Below are positions 1-15,375 of a stretch of 64,000 nt of DNA, one piece after another (positions within the stretch are counted from its first letter, which is position 1; each line of letters starts with the position of its first letter). The stretch covers positions 2,852,001 to 2,916,000 of the forward strand of contig OY730169.1 of the NCBI GenBank assembly GCA_963422465.1, in the 5' to 3' direction. The position numbers were made by a program, and so were the translations under genes. Below the pieces are notes generated by a model. The model was not told the DNA's origin. It was given only the letters and a program-made list of their open reading frames with translations, and did no database searches. The DNA comes from Lichina pygmaea. Taxonomy: Eukaryota; Ascomycota; Lichinomycetes; Lichinales; Lichinaceae.

Positions 1-669
1 CATCTGTGGGCAGACGACGCCCAATGACTTGGTGTTCTTGGAGACGCCGTGACATCGAACAATCGGCAGCTCTCTACCGACTGCCTGTGGATGATTCTGT
101 CCTGAGATCGTAGAATTGCAGCGAGCAGAAAACAAAGTCCAGCTTACCCATCTCTGCTGTCGGTGGGACCTTTGACGTGTGGTCGTTGAAATGATGCTTG
201 ACTCTGTCTAATTCGACTCTTGGAAGGATTTAGTAGGGTTTAAGGAATGTGGCATTTGTGAATCAAACGCTTAAAGGCTACGTAGGTCAATGTCAGATTT
301 AGATTTAACCCCTGAGCGGCACGCCCCTGAGCAACACAGCCCAGCCAGATGCCATGCCGTACATGTCACTGCCTGCCACAGGCCAGTCTGTTGCCGCATC
401 AGGAATAGGACAGGCCGACCCCGCATATCCGAGGGGTTCAATGGACGCCACTGTCTGACGACGTGCTCAACGGAATAAGTCAAGCCAAGGTCATCGAGGG
501 TTTCGAGGACGGCGCTGATTGTCGGCTAGTTTGTGGCAAATTTCGGAAATGAAGGATCATCTTCAGAGACTTTCCTTGGCTGGTACGTAGAATAACGATT
601 GTAAGCATCGGTCCCAAGCTGAGAGGCGGTCGTGCTGTTGATGCTGAGATGGTGTGGTAGTCACCCACG
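1..669. other. Left edge, no supported gene
   Basis: I see no open frame here with convincing splice signals or a recognisable domain. A minus-strand frame at 480-668 is open for 62 codons but reads as unremarkable sequence; it could be a further 3' exon of the possible gene at 670-1215. Confidence 0.3.
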
Positions 670-1215
670 TCACCCCTGAGATCCTCGGTCTGGAATGGGA
701 GGCCCCATCGCCCGCGTCTTCTGGCTGAGAAAGCGAGCCTCCGAGAGGTGAAGAAACGGCTTCCGATAGCTGGCGAGACTCACGACTTGTGAGTTTTCGT
801 TATTCGGATTGCCTCCAACGCCCCTGGCGATGGATGTTGACGAGATCGAAGTGACAGAAGTATCGCAGTCCACGCCGGGATTTCGAAGAGACAATGAGAT
901 GTTATTTGGAAAACGGCGAGACCTATAGACACCTTCAAGAAAAACGCCTCTCGCAAACCTACTTCTTCGATGAATTGACGACGATCCCTGGGAAACCTTT
1001 GGGGTTTGAGGTTCGAGGTTCGCGGTCTGAATGATAACTAGCAATCGTCAGATCTATGACTTGTGCGTAGAGCCTGAAAAAGATCCATGTGCGCTTACTC
1101 TCTCAGTCATAATGCTTTCTGAGAGCGTCTTGAAGTCTGATGGAATCCCGCCCTGCTGAGATTCATCGCGGCGGATGATGCTTGGGACTGATCCGGAGGG
1201 CATGCCGAGAAGCAT
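670..1215 (-). CDS. Possible small two-exon gene of unknown function
   Basis: I do not recognise this product. Two minus-strand segments join cleanly: 1099-1215, starting at an ATG and staying open for 39 codons, and 670-1026. Between them lies a plausible intron (1027-1098) with a GTAAGC donor, a CTGAC branch-like site and a CAG acceptor, and the frame is kept. The predicted product is about 157 residues and rich in Ser, Arg and Asn, with no domain I can name. Further upstream exons are possible, because the frame before 1215 closes only at a TAG that could itself belong to an acceptor site. The alternative is that this is untranslated or intergenic DNA near the RPP40 3' end. Confidence 0.3.
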
Positions 1216-1540
1216 CTGTTGCGTCTATGGGAAAAGCGATGCTGGCCAACGTGCGGACGGAACACAGAAGATCGGGTGGATGTAGTCGACCATGGCGAAC
1301 GAGGATCCCTCATCAGGCACTCGACGCAGAGTCATGGAACAAAACTCGCTAGGTTGAATCGTCGAAGGAGAGGCACAGGCGATTTTGCAGTGGCCAGATG
1401 ATGGTGGTGATGATGATGATGACGGAGAATGAGTTCGTTTCAAGGGAGAGTCTTGGTCTCTTTATAGTCCTCCTCCTCGACTCAACGTGACCTAGCATAG
1501 CGTCTGTCTCTATGCTGGTGCTCTGGGAGAGGAAGTGGGA

Positions 1541-3099
1541 TCACAGGCTGACCACCTCCCAAAGACAATACGCATCGCGAGAGACGCCGACGTTAGACGA
1601 CGATTCGGCAGCGGTCACCGACTGCTCTGGGCTTTCGGGTGCGGAGGGTACTCGGAGGACGGTGTAGCCGTGTGCCGCTTCGGGAAACCCCCCCTCGAAT
1701 CCCAACGCATTGAGGGCAAACCAGGAAGTCGATGCTGCCGACCGAAGACCAATCCTAACGGCAAGAGACTCGTAAGCAAGCAGACGGCACGACAAGGTGC
1801 AAAATATGACCAACAGCGTTCTGAGTAGTAGCTCGGACGCCCATGCTGCCGGAAGGAGCCCCTCCCAGCGAATCCTACGTAGAGTCTGCGTCACAGCAAT
1901 CTCGGTGCCGGTGACGGCATAGCGGGATAGAAAGGGATCAACCGAGTCGTGCGCAGTAATGCGAGGGGACTCCAGCGATACCAGACTGAGCCACTCGTAG
2001 AGACTCCCAGCAAAGTCGTCGACGCCTTCCCGACCCGCAGCATCGAGTCCGTCGGCCCCCGATGCGAAGTTCGCCATGGCAGGTGGGATTGCAGCTTCAG
2101 GCATGAGCGTTGTTCGAGCTTCCGCGGACTTCCAGATAGGGTGGTAGCGATCAATTGGACGAGGGTCACCTAGGCACGAGTTCAGTCGTCTTTCCGTTCC
2201 TGAAGCTTGGATATGCTCGGAGAAGAGTGGGTCCGCTCCGTCTGCTCTTCCTGGGTGGTGCCCCTACCCTGCGGCGTCATATCGCAGAAGAGCCATTTCA
2301 CGGAATGATCAAACACTTTCTCCGCAGCCCACTTTACCCGCTTGAATCCCTTCCTGCCATGTTGCATGCTCGGCAGACGCAAATCAATTTCTACCACTAC
2401 CAATCGTCAGCATCTCGATTAGGAAGCTGCAGCCACATACACGCTTGTGGTACGATCGGTTGCTTACGCCATCTCGCTTTGGTCCTCTTCGCCGTGGCGG
2501 TCCCATCGAGCTTTCCAACAAGACCGCTTCGTTCGTAAGCTTCCTTATTGAGAAAGAGCCGAAGTAGTCCTACAATGCAACTGCATGAACGATGAAGTCG
2601 TATCCACGGGCCCGCCACGAAACAGAGCAACTGACATACCATCGTGCACGGTAAAGGTGTTGTCTATCCCCGCTCGTCCTTCCGAGATGAGGATGATACT
2701 ACCTGCTACCGTTAGAAGAAAGAGAAAATGACTACTGCTGTGAAAAAATCCATCGGTACCGGTTTTGATGTACGTCGCGAGAAATTCAGGTGCCAGTATG
2801 GCACTTAAAGGGAAGAACACTGTGGCATATCGGGCAGGATTGACACTCTGAAGGACGGCTTCTCGTATTACATCATGAGCTTCATCGGGCATGATCAGTT
2901 CGACCTGAACACAATCGTCACCAAGAGAGACTGGCGTCTCCGAGGGGCAGTCGCATACCGTATGGCAATATGGAATAGCTCTGGTTGCAGAAAACGGTTT
3001 CCTGGAAGGCGGATGATCCCCATCTATCTCAACCGGTATGGGTCCATGTGTGAAGTAGCACTTCCCAGAGGACTTTTTGTCTGTCTCTAAGCCAATCAT
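1541..3099 (-). CDS. RPP40: Ribonuclease P/MRP subunit Rpp40
   Basis: This is a protein subunit of nuclear RNase P and MRP, which remove tRNA 5' leaders and process pre-rRNA. Six exons (2959-3099, 2760-2904, 2640-2702, 2468-2569, 2268-2396, 1541-2169) join with every phase closing exactly, giving 402 residues; human RPP40 has 363. Family landmarks are CYFTHGPIP near the N-terminus, the block ending FLATYIKTG, then EAYERSGLVGK, VEIDLR, LYEWLSLVSLESPRI and a C-terminal RIRWEGLLPA. Donors include GTATGC, GTATGT and GTAAGC. I chose the ATG at 3099 because it is the first in frame upstream of the CYFTHG block; a short 5' exon before it cannot be excluded. The C-terminal tail after residue ~320 is not conserved in what I know of the family. 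It is divergent from the THOC3-like gene. Confidence 0.85.
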
Positions 3100-3724
3100 G
3101 ATGCTCAGTAGTATCAATTCCCAGCCCTCAACGCCAAGCTGTTTCTGTTCGTGCAGCCGCCTGTGGGATAGGAGTAGGAGTTGGCTAGCAGACACTTCAC
3201 CTGAAGTATGTATGGGGCGGTAGGAGGAGGTAAGATAAGATCAGATAAGATACCCCCACATAAGCTTTACCACCGATGTCACACGTGACTTGGCCTTTTT
3301 GGGGTATCTCAAAAGAAACCCATGCATTGTGTGCTTTTATCCCCACGAGTCTGGAGATGCAAACACAATAGATGTGGCAGTGTCAGATGAAACGCTGTTC
3401 GACGGTTATGAGAGGTTGTCGTGATGTGGTCACGGTGCTTCAAGAGATTTCCACAGGCAGCCAACACAGCTTTACTGAGGGGCACATGAACACTCGCGAC
3501 ATATGAAAGAGGAGCTGTTTCAAGCAAACACATCAACCTAACTTCATTTCACCACGGCAAGGACTACGTACGTGAAGCCTTTTATATCTTGCAGCTCTCT
3601 TCCTACAGCACGCATTACGTTACGTATGAAAGTACGGAAGTAGATATCTCGACGACGCCAACGTTCGCTAACGTAGTGGTGTACCCTCTACTGTGCCGCC
3701 TGTGCCGCCCACGTGATCAGCACG
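3100..3724. promoter_or_regulatory. Divergent promoter RPP40 / THOC3-like gene
   Basis: About 625 bp lie between the two divergent start codons. Palindromic CACGTG E-boxes occur at 3282-3287 and at 3710-3715, the second only 10 bp before the plus-strand ATG. A short AGATAAGATACC-type repeat lies near 3231-3252. No other coding potential is supported. Confidence 0.5.
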
Positions 3725-4969
3725 ATGGCACGGCTAAGCAACTTTGCCTGGGCGTCGCTGGACGTGGATCCGATCCTGGAAATGACACCCCCTTCCGCCA
3801 TGGACCAGCGACGTTCGCTACCACGAGATCGCTTTCCCTCGCTGCTCGCCAACCTCAAACCGCAGGTATATCACGATCCTTCCACTCGTGGTTTAGGACC
3901 TCACGCGTACGTTCCAGACCCCGGATCAAGCTATGCCGTCTGACTGACACGTTCCACCGCAAAGCATACGCACCATCGCATGGAGCCCGACAGGCCATTG
4001 GATCGCAACCGGAGCGGGAGACCGCACCCTGCGGGTTTGGAACCCCGATCGGGTGTCCATCAAGAACTCAACCGAGCTGCGCGGTCACACAGGCCCGATC
4101 GAGCGCGTGGCATGGAACCCTACGAAGGAAGCCGAGCTGGCGAGCTGTAGTGCCGATGGCACCGTGCGCTTCTGGGATGTTCGAACGAAGAACTGCAATG
4201 CTGAGGTCAAGCTCGGCGGGGAAGGCTTTACGGTGACGTGGAGTCCGGACGGGACGAATGTCGTTGCTGGCCGAAAGGTATCGTTGAGCCACGCCATTCA
4301 GATGCCTTCTACTGGCTCATATTGTGCTAGGACGACACCCTCGTTCCGATCTACCTGGATGGTGGCACCGCGACTGCGGGAGCACCTCTCCCTCAGACTG
4401 TTCAGACGAACCAGATCATCTTCTCGCACTCGGGCCAGGAGCTTCTCCTGACCACCGGTACCGGGGCGGTGAAAATCCTGTCCTATCCTGAGATGGAGCA
4501 TCTTCACACCTTGAACGCGCATACAAGCGCCTGTCTTTCCCTCGAACTGGATACCCGCGGTCGACACCTTGCTATCGGCGGCGGCGATTCTTTGGCGTCA
4601 ATATGGGATACGTGGGATTGGGTGTCTCGGCATACGATGTATGACTTTGCCGGGCCCGTTCGAAGCATCAGTTTCAGCTTCGATGGTAGCTACGTCTGCG
4701 GGGGTTGTGATGAAGGCACCGGCATCCAGATTGTATGTCATCCCGCAGGGTCTGGCCTTTATGGGTGGACACCATTTTCTGCTCGCATGTGGAGATCCCA
4801 TCACGCTAACTGTGGAAAGGCGCATGTCGAGAGCGGTGACCCCATCTATGAGATCCCCACCTCTCACACCGCTACCTACGTAGCCTGGCATCCGCAGCGC
4901 TACTGGTTGGCATACTCGGGGGATCCAATGGGACTGAGCATCCTTGGGCCTGGCAGCAATCATCTCTGA
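3725..4969 (+). CDS. THO complex subunit THOC3/Tex1-like WD40 protein
   Basis: This is a WD40-repeat protein of the THOC3 (yeast Tex1) type, a nuclear factor that couples transcription to mRNA export. Four exons (3725-3906, 3965-4277, 4331-4732, 4820-4969) join in phase to give 348 residues. WD signatures seen are IRTIAWSPTGHWIATG, LRVWNPD, RVAWNPTKEAELASCSADG, VRFWDVR, SIWDTWDW and YVAWHPQRYWLAYSG. The last, with an aspartate-poor C-terminus, is the usual end of the THOC3 family. Intron 1 uses a GTACGT donor and CTGAC branch site; intron 3 has a perfect GTATGT donor and CTAAC branch site. The start is the first ATG in frame. The residues before the first repeat are poorly conserved, so the exact N-terminus is less certain than the propeller. 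Other WD40 proteins are a weaker alternative. Confidence 0.82.
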
Positions 4970-5540
4970 CGATCTGTTCTCGAGGATCTTCCGCACTCTT
5001 TTCTCACGTCACGATCTGCAGTGATTCCCTTTGTCGAACATGAAACCATACTGGTCTTTTTTTATGGCCAGCTGGGACGTCACAGCGGATCGGACGCATA
5101 AGCACATGAATGGATGAAGTCTGAACCATCTGGCGGCGTAGTGTCTGGTACCTATCATTTCACTTGGGAAGTGACAGGTTAAGATGGTGATGCTGCTGCT
5201 GGCAGGTCCCAGGTTCCCATGACGCTAAATGTTTGACCTAGAACTCCATCCCAGCTCTCCGTTAGATGTAGTGTAGTCTCCCACATGGGAGAAGGGAAGA
5301 ACTTCCGAAAATATCACTGTGCTCCTGACATCCCTAGTAGCCAGCTTAGAGCATTGGGAGGTGGGACACACTGACAGATGTCAAAGAACTCAATGATGTT
5401 ATAAAGTGAGTGCAGAGCGCACTAGCGTGCATAGATCTGTAGTATGTCCATACATATGTACATGCAGTCTGTGTGGGCGGAAGGGGTGTGCTTTGCACAA
5501 GAGACTTTTGATAAAAGACTGATTTCAGGGTGTGAGCCGA

Positions 5541-5580
5541 CAGACCACAAGACCCCAGACCACAAGACCCCAGACCACAG
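5541..5580. repeat. 15-bp tandem repeat
   Basis: The unit CAGACCACAAGACCC is repeated in direct tandem, with a degenerate third copy running into related ACAGAGCACAGGGCACA sequence. Confidence 0.75.
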
Positions 5581-5931
5581 AGCACAGGGCACAAACCACA
5601 GACAAGAAATCAACCACGGGCTGACCACCGACAGTCCAACAGCCCAAACCCCAGCCCACCACGAATTATAACACCAGAGACCACTGACAACCAAGACAGC
5701 AAAGAGAGTGCAGTATTATGAAGAAGACTCACTCAAGATGAACGTAGTGACACCTGGAAATATCCACTCTGTACTGTAGAGATCTGTGGGAGAGGAGGGG
5801 AAGGGGGGGGGGAGTTTCTTCCCTGTTGTTGTTGACAATGACGACAGTGATATGTGGGATGGAAGATGGGGGATATGATAAGAGAAGAGAGGGAAACAGT
5901 GCTCATCACAGGTAGCATGGAGATTGGAATG

Positions 5932-5976
5932 GAGATGGCATGAGAGATGGCATGAGAGATGGCATGAGAGATGGCA
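5932..5976. repeat. 12-bp tandem repeat
   Basis: The unit GAGATGGCATGA occurs about four times in direct tandem and decays into ATGGCAAGGG and ATGGGA-like copies downstream to about 6010. Confidence 0.75.
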
Positions 5977-6250
5977 AGGGAAAGGGCATGGGAGACGACA
6001 TGGGAAATCAGCATGGCAACAGGAGACAACGGCAAGAAAGTCAGCCAAACCAATCAACCAACCAGATAGCAACAAAAAAACCAGACAACAAACCTGCCAG
6101 ACAAGCAACTGACCAGATCACAAACCCACAAGCCGACAAACCTGCAGTAGCGATCATCAAGTAGTAACAAGTCCCTTCCACCGCCTGCGCTGCTGAGATG
6201 TACTGTACCAAATCCTCCGGCGCTGTTCCGGCACTTCTCTCCCTACTTCT

Positions 6251-6306
6251 TTCCCTTTTCCCTTCCCTTCCCTTCCCTTCCCTTCTCTTCTCTTCTCTTC
6301 TCTTTC
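6251..6306. repeat. Pyrimidine pentamer run (TTCCC)n/(TTCTC)n
   Basis: Consecutive TTCCC units switch to TTCTC units, giving a strand-asymmetric all-pyrimidine stretch. Confidence 0.75.
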
Positions 6307-6513
6307 TCTTAGGCCTTTTCTTCATTCAAAGCAAAGCATACTGTCCTTCTCCTCTCCTGTTCTTCCAATCTTTCGTTACTCAGTTCAATCAAGATCTCTC
6401 CACTTTGAAGAAACTGAAACCACAAAAGCACGACAAGATATTCAGCCACAACAAGAAAGTGACCGAAGAGGAAGAAACTTAGGGAGGGGATGTTGACATG
6501 AGAGTTTGACAAA

Positions 6514-6621
<108 letters not shown>

Positions 6622-6789
6622 AGACGGCATGAGTCCGACATGACCACTCGGATCCACAAAGATAAAATGAATAAGATGATCGTCGGAGATGAACAGATAG
6701 GTATACATAACATACAAACATGCGTTCTCTTCGAGACAACGCTCCACATCCTCCCCCAACCCAGGAAAGCAGTACTTGGTCGAGAGATT

Positions 6790-9700
6790 TCATGCCCCAG
6801 AATGACTCGAAAGTCCAAAAGTATCCGGAGACGCGCCGTCCCAAGAGACCTCCATCATCTGGGTGAACATCCCTTCGGTGCCGGGTGTCATGGCCGACGT
6901 CGTCGTTCCCGCCGTCGGATCAAAATTCCAGCCCGGCGGCATGACAAACGGACCGCTCGTGTTCGCGTCGGCGCCGGTACAGCCCACGCCGTCGTCTGCG
7001 CCGCTGCCGCTGCCGGGGGTAGGTGGCAGGAAAACCGAGGACGTATAGCCAGGGAGATTGTAGTCTGCTGTCGGGGGCTGCTGCTGCTGCTGCTGCTGCA
7101 TGTTGTAGGCGACGGCGGCGGCGGCGGCGGTGCTGTTGAGCGTGGCCATCCTGTTCTTGAGATGGTGGTTCGCGCTGTTATTGGCGTTGCCGCTGCCGTT
7201 GCTGCCGTTGCTGCCGTTGCTGCCGTTCGACATGCTCATCTGATGGTCGTCGTAATGTGGCGGCGTAAACGACGTCCGATGAGAGGTGCTGCCGGTTCGA
7301 GACGTGTTCGTCGTGGCTGTCGGAGACGGCCGCCGGTCTGTGCTGCCCGTCGTGCTGGTGCCCGGCGAAAAACTCACATCGGGTGAGTTGCCGCTGGAGA
7401 CGGACGGCACCTGGAAGTTCTGTCGACCGGGAAAGACCGAGGTGATCGGCACACTGCTGGGGATAGAATGCACTTGCAGAGATGTTGGCTGCGGCCGCTG
7501 TCGGCTCGGTAGGTCAAACGACATGTTGGGCGATGGGGCCGAGGTGGCCGTGGTCGCCGACGCTCCCGCAGTCGCACCGCCGCCGAAGAGCGCATCCGCG
7601 GCTCTCTCGCTCACGACATCTACAGGAGACGTAAACGAGTCGACGTTGCCTGCTGCTGCCGCCGCCTGCTTTGAATGGATGTTGAGCAGCGGAGAGCAGC
7701 CGACGTTGCTCTTCTGCTGCGCGACCTCAGGCTGACCCAGGCGTCAGCTCAGACCTCGCGCCAACGCTTGTCTCATGGGAGAGCCAGATGGAAATGGGGA
7801 CGTACGACTCCCTTCTTCATGGAAAACGAAAAGTGCGCGTTTCGGATCGGGTCGTCGAGCCCCGTCCCTTCGAGATCCACGTCGAGCTGGACCAAGAAAG
7901 ATTCGGCGAGCGGGTTCTTGGCCTTCATGACCCGCATGGCCGAGAGCAGGAAGTGCAGCGAAGACCTGACCTGCTGGTCCGTCGGCCGACTCTTGAGGTA
8001 CTGGACAAAGACGCGAGCAGCCACGTAGAGGCAGAAGGACGTAAACGGATGCATCTGTCAGGGATGTCGACGGTCAGCACCAGCAACGACCTGCTTTTCT
8101 TCAAAGCATCAACACGCGACGGGGCGAACACGTACCGAAGCGGGGTCGATGTGGCTGACCAATCGCATAATGCTGGTAATCTCGGCGGCCGCGGTCACGC
8201 ACCGAACCTTGCTCTCGGCGCTGATCGTCGAGGGTAGGCGATTCTTGTCGGCCTTGAAGATGGCCGCCTGGTGCAGACAGATGGTCGAAGCGTGGATGTT
8301 CATGTTGAGAAAGACGATGTTGGAGTCGGAGATACCGTTCGGCAGACGGAAGTTGTGCGGCATGGAGAGGGAGGTGTGCAGGAGGATGTTGTCCATCTCC
8401 CGATGTCGTTTCCAGAACTCGCCGTTGAGATCGTCTTCACCATCGTCCTCCTCCGGTCGATGTAGGTGCAGCAAGTTTCGACCGAACAAGGAAGCCATGA
8501 GGATGACGCCGGCATAGGCCGTCAACGACGTGTCACCGGACGGGGACAGGGCACCCTTGAGCGTGCCGGTCCGCTGGGGCTGGCTCATATCAAAGGCCTC
8601 CTCGCTCGATGGCAGGTTCGTCAAGATCTAGCACGGAGATGAGCGTCAGCAAGCATGCCGCCAGACGGCGCGGGGGTTCAAGGGATCGAGGCACGACCGG
8701 ATCGCAGCAAGAGCGGCCCGTGATCACGTACATCCTTCTCCTCGATGATCATGGGCCAACCGGTGCCGATGCTCGCGTAGCGGTCGTTGCAAAAGGCCGC
8801 CCAGAAGGTGCGTCGCCGTTCTTCCCGTTCCGTCCAGTCCTTTGGCGGGGTCAGACACTGCTTGACGTCCAAGCCGGTACCGTCGAGGCGATGCAAGCCC
8901 ATCATCTGAGCCAGACGCGTCGCGCGTCCGGTGCTCATCCACGCCCTTGGGAAGTACATCTGCTTGAACTCGTAACCAGCGATCAAGGTCCAGCATTGAG
9001 AGTGTGCGATGGTGAGCAGACGCTCGCCGTGGCCGCGCATCTCGTCCGCCTCGACGTATTTGCGGGCGCGCTGGTAGAAGACTTCTTGCAGGTTGATGTA
9101 CTTATCCGTCACCGACGCCGCCAGACACCATATGGCATAGCGCAAGCACACCGGTGGTCGCATGTTCGGGGCGAGATTCATGGCGGCGAGATAACGCCGG
9201 CGGTGGATCATCGGTTCAGAGGGATGAATCTTCTCAAAGTACACGTGGGTTCTGTTCGCTCTAGGTCAGAATCCTAAGCCCCAAGAGGGTCGATTCTCGG
9301 TCGCGCATCCCCGAGCAGAGGGCCTCTTACAGGTCATCAACGACCTCCTGCGCCGGCAGGGGCTCGTCGATGCCGATGCTGATCATCTCCCACGTGAAAC
9401 CGTCGCTGGCGCCGAGCATCCCCTCGAGGTTGATGGGGTCCAAGGGAGCCTCTACCGGTGGCGGCAGCGTGAGCTCAGAGTCACTCGGAGGCATCAGCGG
9501 TCGTTGTCTGAAGCTGGCGACGGGACTATGTCGACGGAGAGGCCGACCAGGGTCGTCGTTCTGCATCGAGTTGGCACTGTTGGTCTCCGGGCTATCTTGG
9601 CTCTTCAGAAGCGTCTCGACTTGAGCTACAGCCGTCGGCGGGACCACGATCAGCATCGCCCTGTCGTCATTTTCGCGCGCGCGCGGTCTCGGCCATGAAT

Positions 9701-10050
9701 ACCCCGAGATGACGCATACCTAGACGTGCCTCCAAAGCCTTCACATAGCCTCGCTTGGGACCGCTTTTCCTTCGAACTTCATCGTAGGCGCATTCGTGTC
9801 GCAACCTGGAACACGTCCTACAGCGTGGCTTCGCACCATCGCACTTCAACTTCCGTTTCCGACAGACGACACAAGCGATTCTCTTGGGACGCGGCACCCC
9901 ATGGAGGGTGTCGCTGCGGTTTGTTTGCGAACCGGCCTGATGATTCTCCGGCGGGCTCTCCGGTGAATTGGGGTCGCCGTTCGGCACGGCCTGGGTCAGG
10001 TCGTTGAAATATTCCGCATTTCCCGAGCTCGATCGCTTGGCCGTCGACAT
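6790..10050 (-). CDS. Zn2Cys6 fungal transcription factor
   Basis: This is a nuclear DNA-binding regulator. Six exons (9720-10050, 9331-9625, 8732-9251, 8136-8627, 7806-8054, 6790-7731) join in phase to give 942 residues. Cys60, 63, 70, 77, 80 and 87 form the binuclear zinc cluster (Cx2Cx6Cx6Cx2Cx6C). It is followed by a linker with KSGPKRGYVKALEARL and a short coiled coil (AQVETLLKSQ). Exons 3-5 encode the fungal-specific regulatory domain, with FEKIHPSEPMIHRR, the EERRRTFWAAFCNDRYAS block and a conserved helix continuing into exon 5. Exon 6 is a disordered Ser/Thr/Asn/Gln-rich tail with a polyQ run, typical of activation regions. Three of the five introns use GTACGT donors. The start is the first ATG before the cluster. 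The GPKRGYVK linker suggests a sugar/xylan-type regulator subgroup, but the target genes are unknown. Confidence 0.88.
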
Positions 10051-12968
<2,918 letters not shown>

Positions 12969-14299
12969 CTATGAGTTCTTGGGTTTCCTCCGTTTGCCTT
13001 GATTGCGTGGTCGATCGGTGACCAGGAACTTGTTAGGGTTCTGCTTGTTGCGTGTCTTGAACCCGGATTTGGCCTGCTCGCATTGTCCTTGGGTCAGCAG
13101 GCAGTTCAGTCTTCGACGGAAGAAGATATGCTATGAAGATGCAAAAAGACGTACCAATGTTCCCCAGATGCTGACAGGGTGCACGTTACCCTTGGACTTG
13201 CCACGGCCGCCACCGTGCGGATGGTCCACTGTGGGTCATCCCGCCGTGGGTTAACGCGCGCTCTGAAGATTCCCAGTACACTAACAATATACCACAACTT
13301 GGGGCGCTCACCTGCGTTCATGGCGACACCACGCACTGTCGGTCGGATGCCAAGCCACCGCTTCCGACCGGCCTTTCCGAGCTGTCGATGCCGGTGATGG
13401 CCGTTGCTGGCAACGCCCACGGTGGCACATGCGTCCCGGCTAACCTTGCGCACCTCGCCGCTTTGAAGCTTGATCGTCACGAACCGCCCTCGCCTCGAAT
13501 CCGTGTCCTGATCTTTGGCAACGACGGTGGCATGAGTTCCGGCGCTCCGGCAGAAGACCGCCCCTCGGTCTGACCTCGAGCCCACGTTGTAGACAAAGGC
13601 GCCGACGGGCACCATATGCAGTGGTAAACAGTTCCCGCGCCACGCCGTCCGAGCCGCCACCATACCCGGATCCACAACGCCACCCATGCTGTCGAGCAAG
13701 TCGGCAGGGATGCCGGCGAGGTAGCTCTCCACGGTATCACCGGCCCTCATGCCCTCAGCCGCGACAATGTAGCTCTTGCGCCCCGTCGTCTGGTTCGTGA
13801 GCAGCGCGATGTGGGCGCTCCGGTTCGGATCGTGCTCGATCCGCTCCACCGTGTGCTTCCCAGGCTCTTTCCGGGCGTAGTCCAGCATTCGGATGCGTCG
13901 TTTGTGACCTCCACCCCGATGGCGCACCATGATCCGGCCGGTGTGATTCCTTCCGCCTTTGCCTTGGCCCTTCTTGGCGAGGGTCAAGGGCCGAAAGGGG
14001 CGACCCTTCCAAAGATGATCATTGATGGGCCGGCGCAAGTGCCGTACACCGGGAGTCCTTGGTGTGTACGTCCGGATCGCGAACGTTCCTCCCTGAGAGC
14101 TCGTCACGGACCGAGGGGGGGTCGAGCTGGGCGCGGCTTTGGTCGCCGCACGAGCGCCGCCGTCAGCCGAGGATCGTTGACCAGCAGTGGCGTACGACCG
14201 CACAGGCGGAGGTGGATGGGCGTAATTGAGCAGCGTCAATGGCGGCCGAAGGCAGCACCGTGGTTGTAGCATCTTCATCTTGACCGTCGAGGTTGACAT
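12969..14299 (-). CDS. RML2: Mitochondrial large-subunit ribosomal protein uL2m
   Basis: This is the mitochondrial homologue of bacterial L2, a core protein next to the peptidyl-transferase centre. Three exons (13312-14299, 13155-13228, 12969-13073) join in phase to give 388 residues. Landmarks are [20 protein letters not shown] and [10 protein letters not shown], the C-terminal-domain block [19 protein letters not shown], and the catalytic-region signature [16 protein letters not shown], which is assembled across intron 1 (13229-13311). The C-terminus reads [14 protein letters not shown] and ends in a basic GKRRKPKNS. The first ~60 residues are rich in Ser, Arg, Pro and Ala with few acids, as expected of a mitochondrial presequence. 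I chose the ATG at 14299 over one at 14398, whose extra residues lie across a GTAC-repeat promoter element. Confidence 0.93.
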
Positions 14300-15375
14300 C
14301 GAGGTCGACCAGTACGTACGTACCGGTCCTACGTAGCCTACGGGATGCCTCAAATTTTCAAACGTCGTTCTAAATTCTCTGATTGGTAGAGAAACCACTT
14401 ATTCTCACCAACGAGAACTCGATAAGCAGTCGAAAGTCCAAGATAGCGTCTAATTTCTGGTTGGTCAGACTACCAGATGCAGCTTACCTAAGTGCGTTGT
14501 CATCACGACCTTTCGTGTCGTTACCAGGCCGACAAGCCACAGCCGAGAGAAGCACCGCCACATGTTGATACTCATCAGCCACAGCTCAGCCGAACAGCAA
14601 CACGCATAACTTCGCGTTACAATCGATTTCAGGAAGTTCACCGGAACGAAACTGCAAAACTCCGATCAACCTCTCGAAGCCCAATGTTACATTCACCTCT
14701 GACACCACTCTGGGAGCTTCGTTGACGTCTGAGCTGCATCTCTACGTACGTACCATTCGAGTCCAGGTCGACTCTGGCCTAGAAAAGCTCTCTCGGTCAT
14801 CAGTCGTCTACCAGAAATACTCTCATCCAACATCGTCCTGGCCCTTCATAAATCCAAGGCAGGGATCTCGGAACATAACGGCACATCCTCCGTACTACTT
14901 CCGTACACAATCACACACAAAGACGCGGATCTGAGTTTACGGCCGTCTCTCTCGCGCTAGAAGGGCTGACCCGCATCTCCCAAACAAGCACTACCCACTT
15001 ACCACCGACCACCAGCACCGATACCCACCGACGTGTGTGTGGCATTGTGTTTTGGTGAGTCTCCATCTCAGGCTGTTCACAGACTGTTGTCCGTCCAAAA
15101 CAATCACACATAGCCTGGGACGACTCCACCTCGAAGGTACTTCTCCGCCTCGGCCATCCTCTCCAACCCATCCTCTCATGCTGTGTTCAACACGCGTTGG
15201 AGTTTGGTCACTGATGCCGACTAGAACAATCTTGTCGTAGACGAAGACGCCATCTGAGAACGCGTCCTGGTCATCGGGTCAGAAACCGACATTCATCGCC
15301 TCTACCCCTCACGGCTCTTCCAACAGATCCGCCTTACACGGTCCACAGTCCGACCTCGCTATCATCACAACCACA
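14300..15375. promoter_or_regulatory. Divergent intergenic region uL2m / B-type cyclin
   Basis: About 1.1 kb separate divergent start codons. GTACGTACGTAC-type palindromes lie at 14312-14324 and 14743-14753, the first only 13 bp upstream of the uL2m ATG. No gene is supported inside. Confidence 0.5.

Noticed and set aside
5541-6010. Possible CRISPR-like or other spaced repeat array
   Set aside because: The units are directly adjacent 12- and 15-mers without unique spacers, and the genome is eukaryotic.
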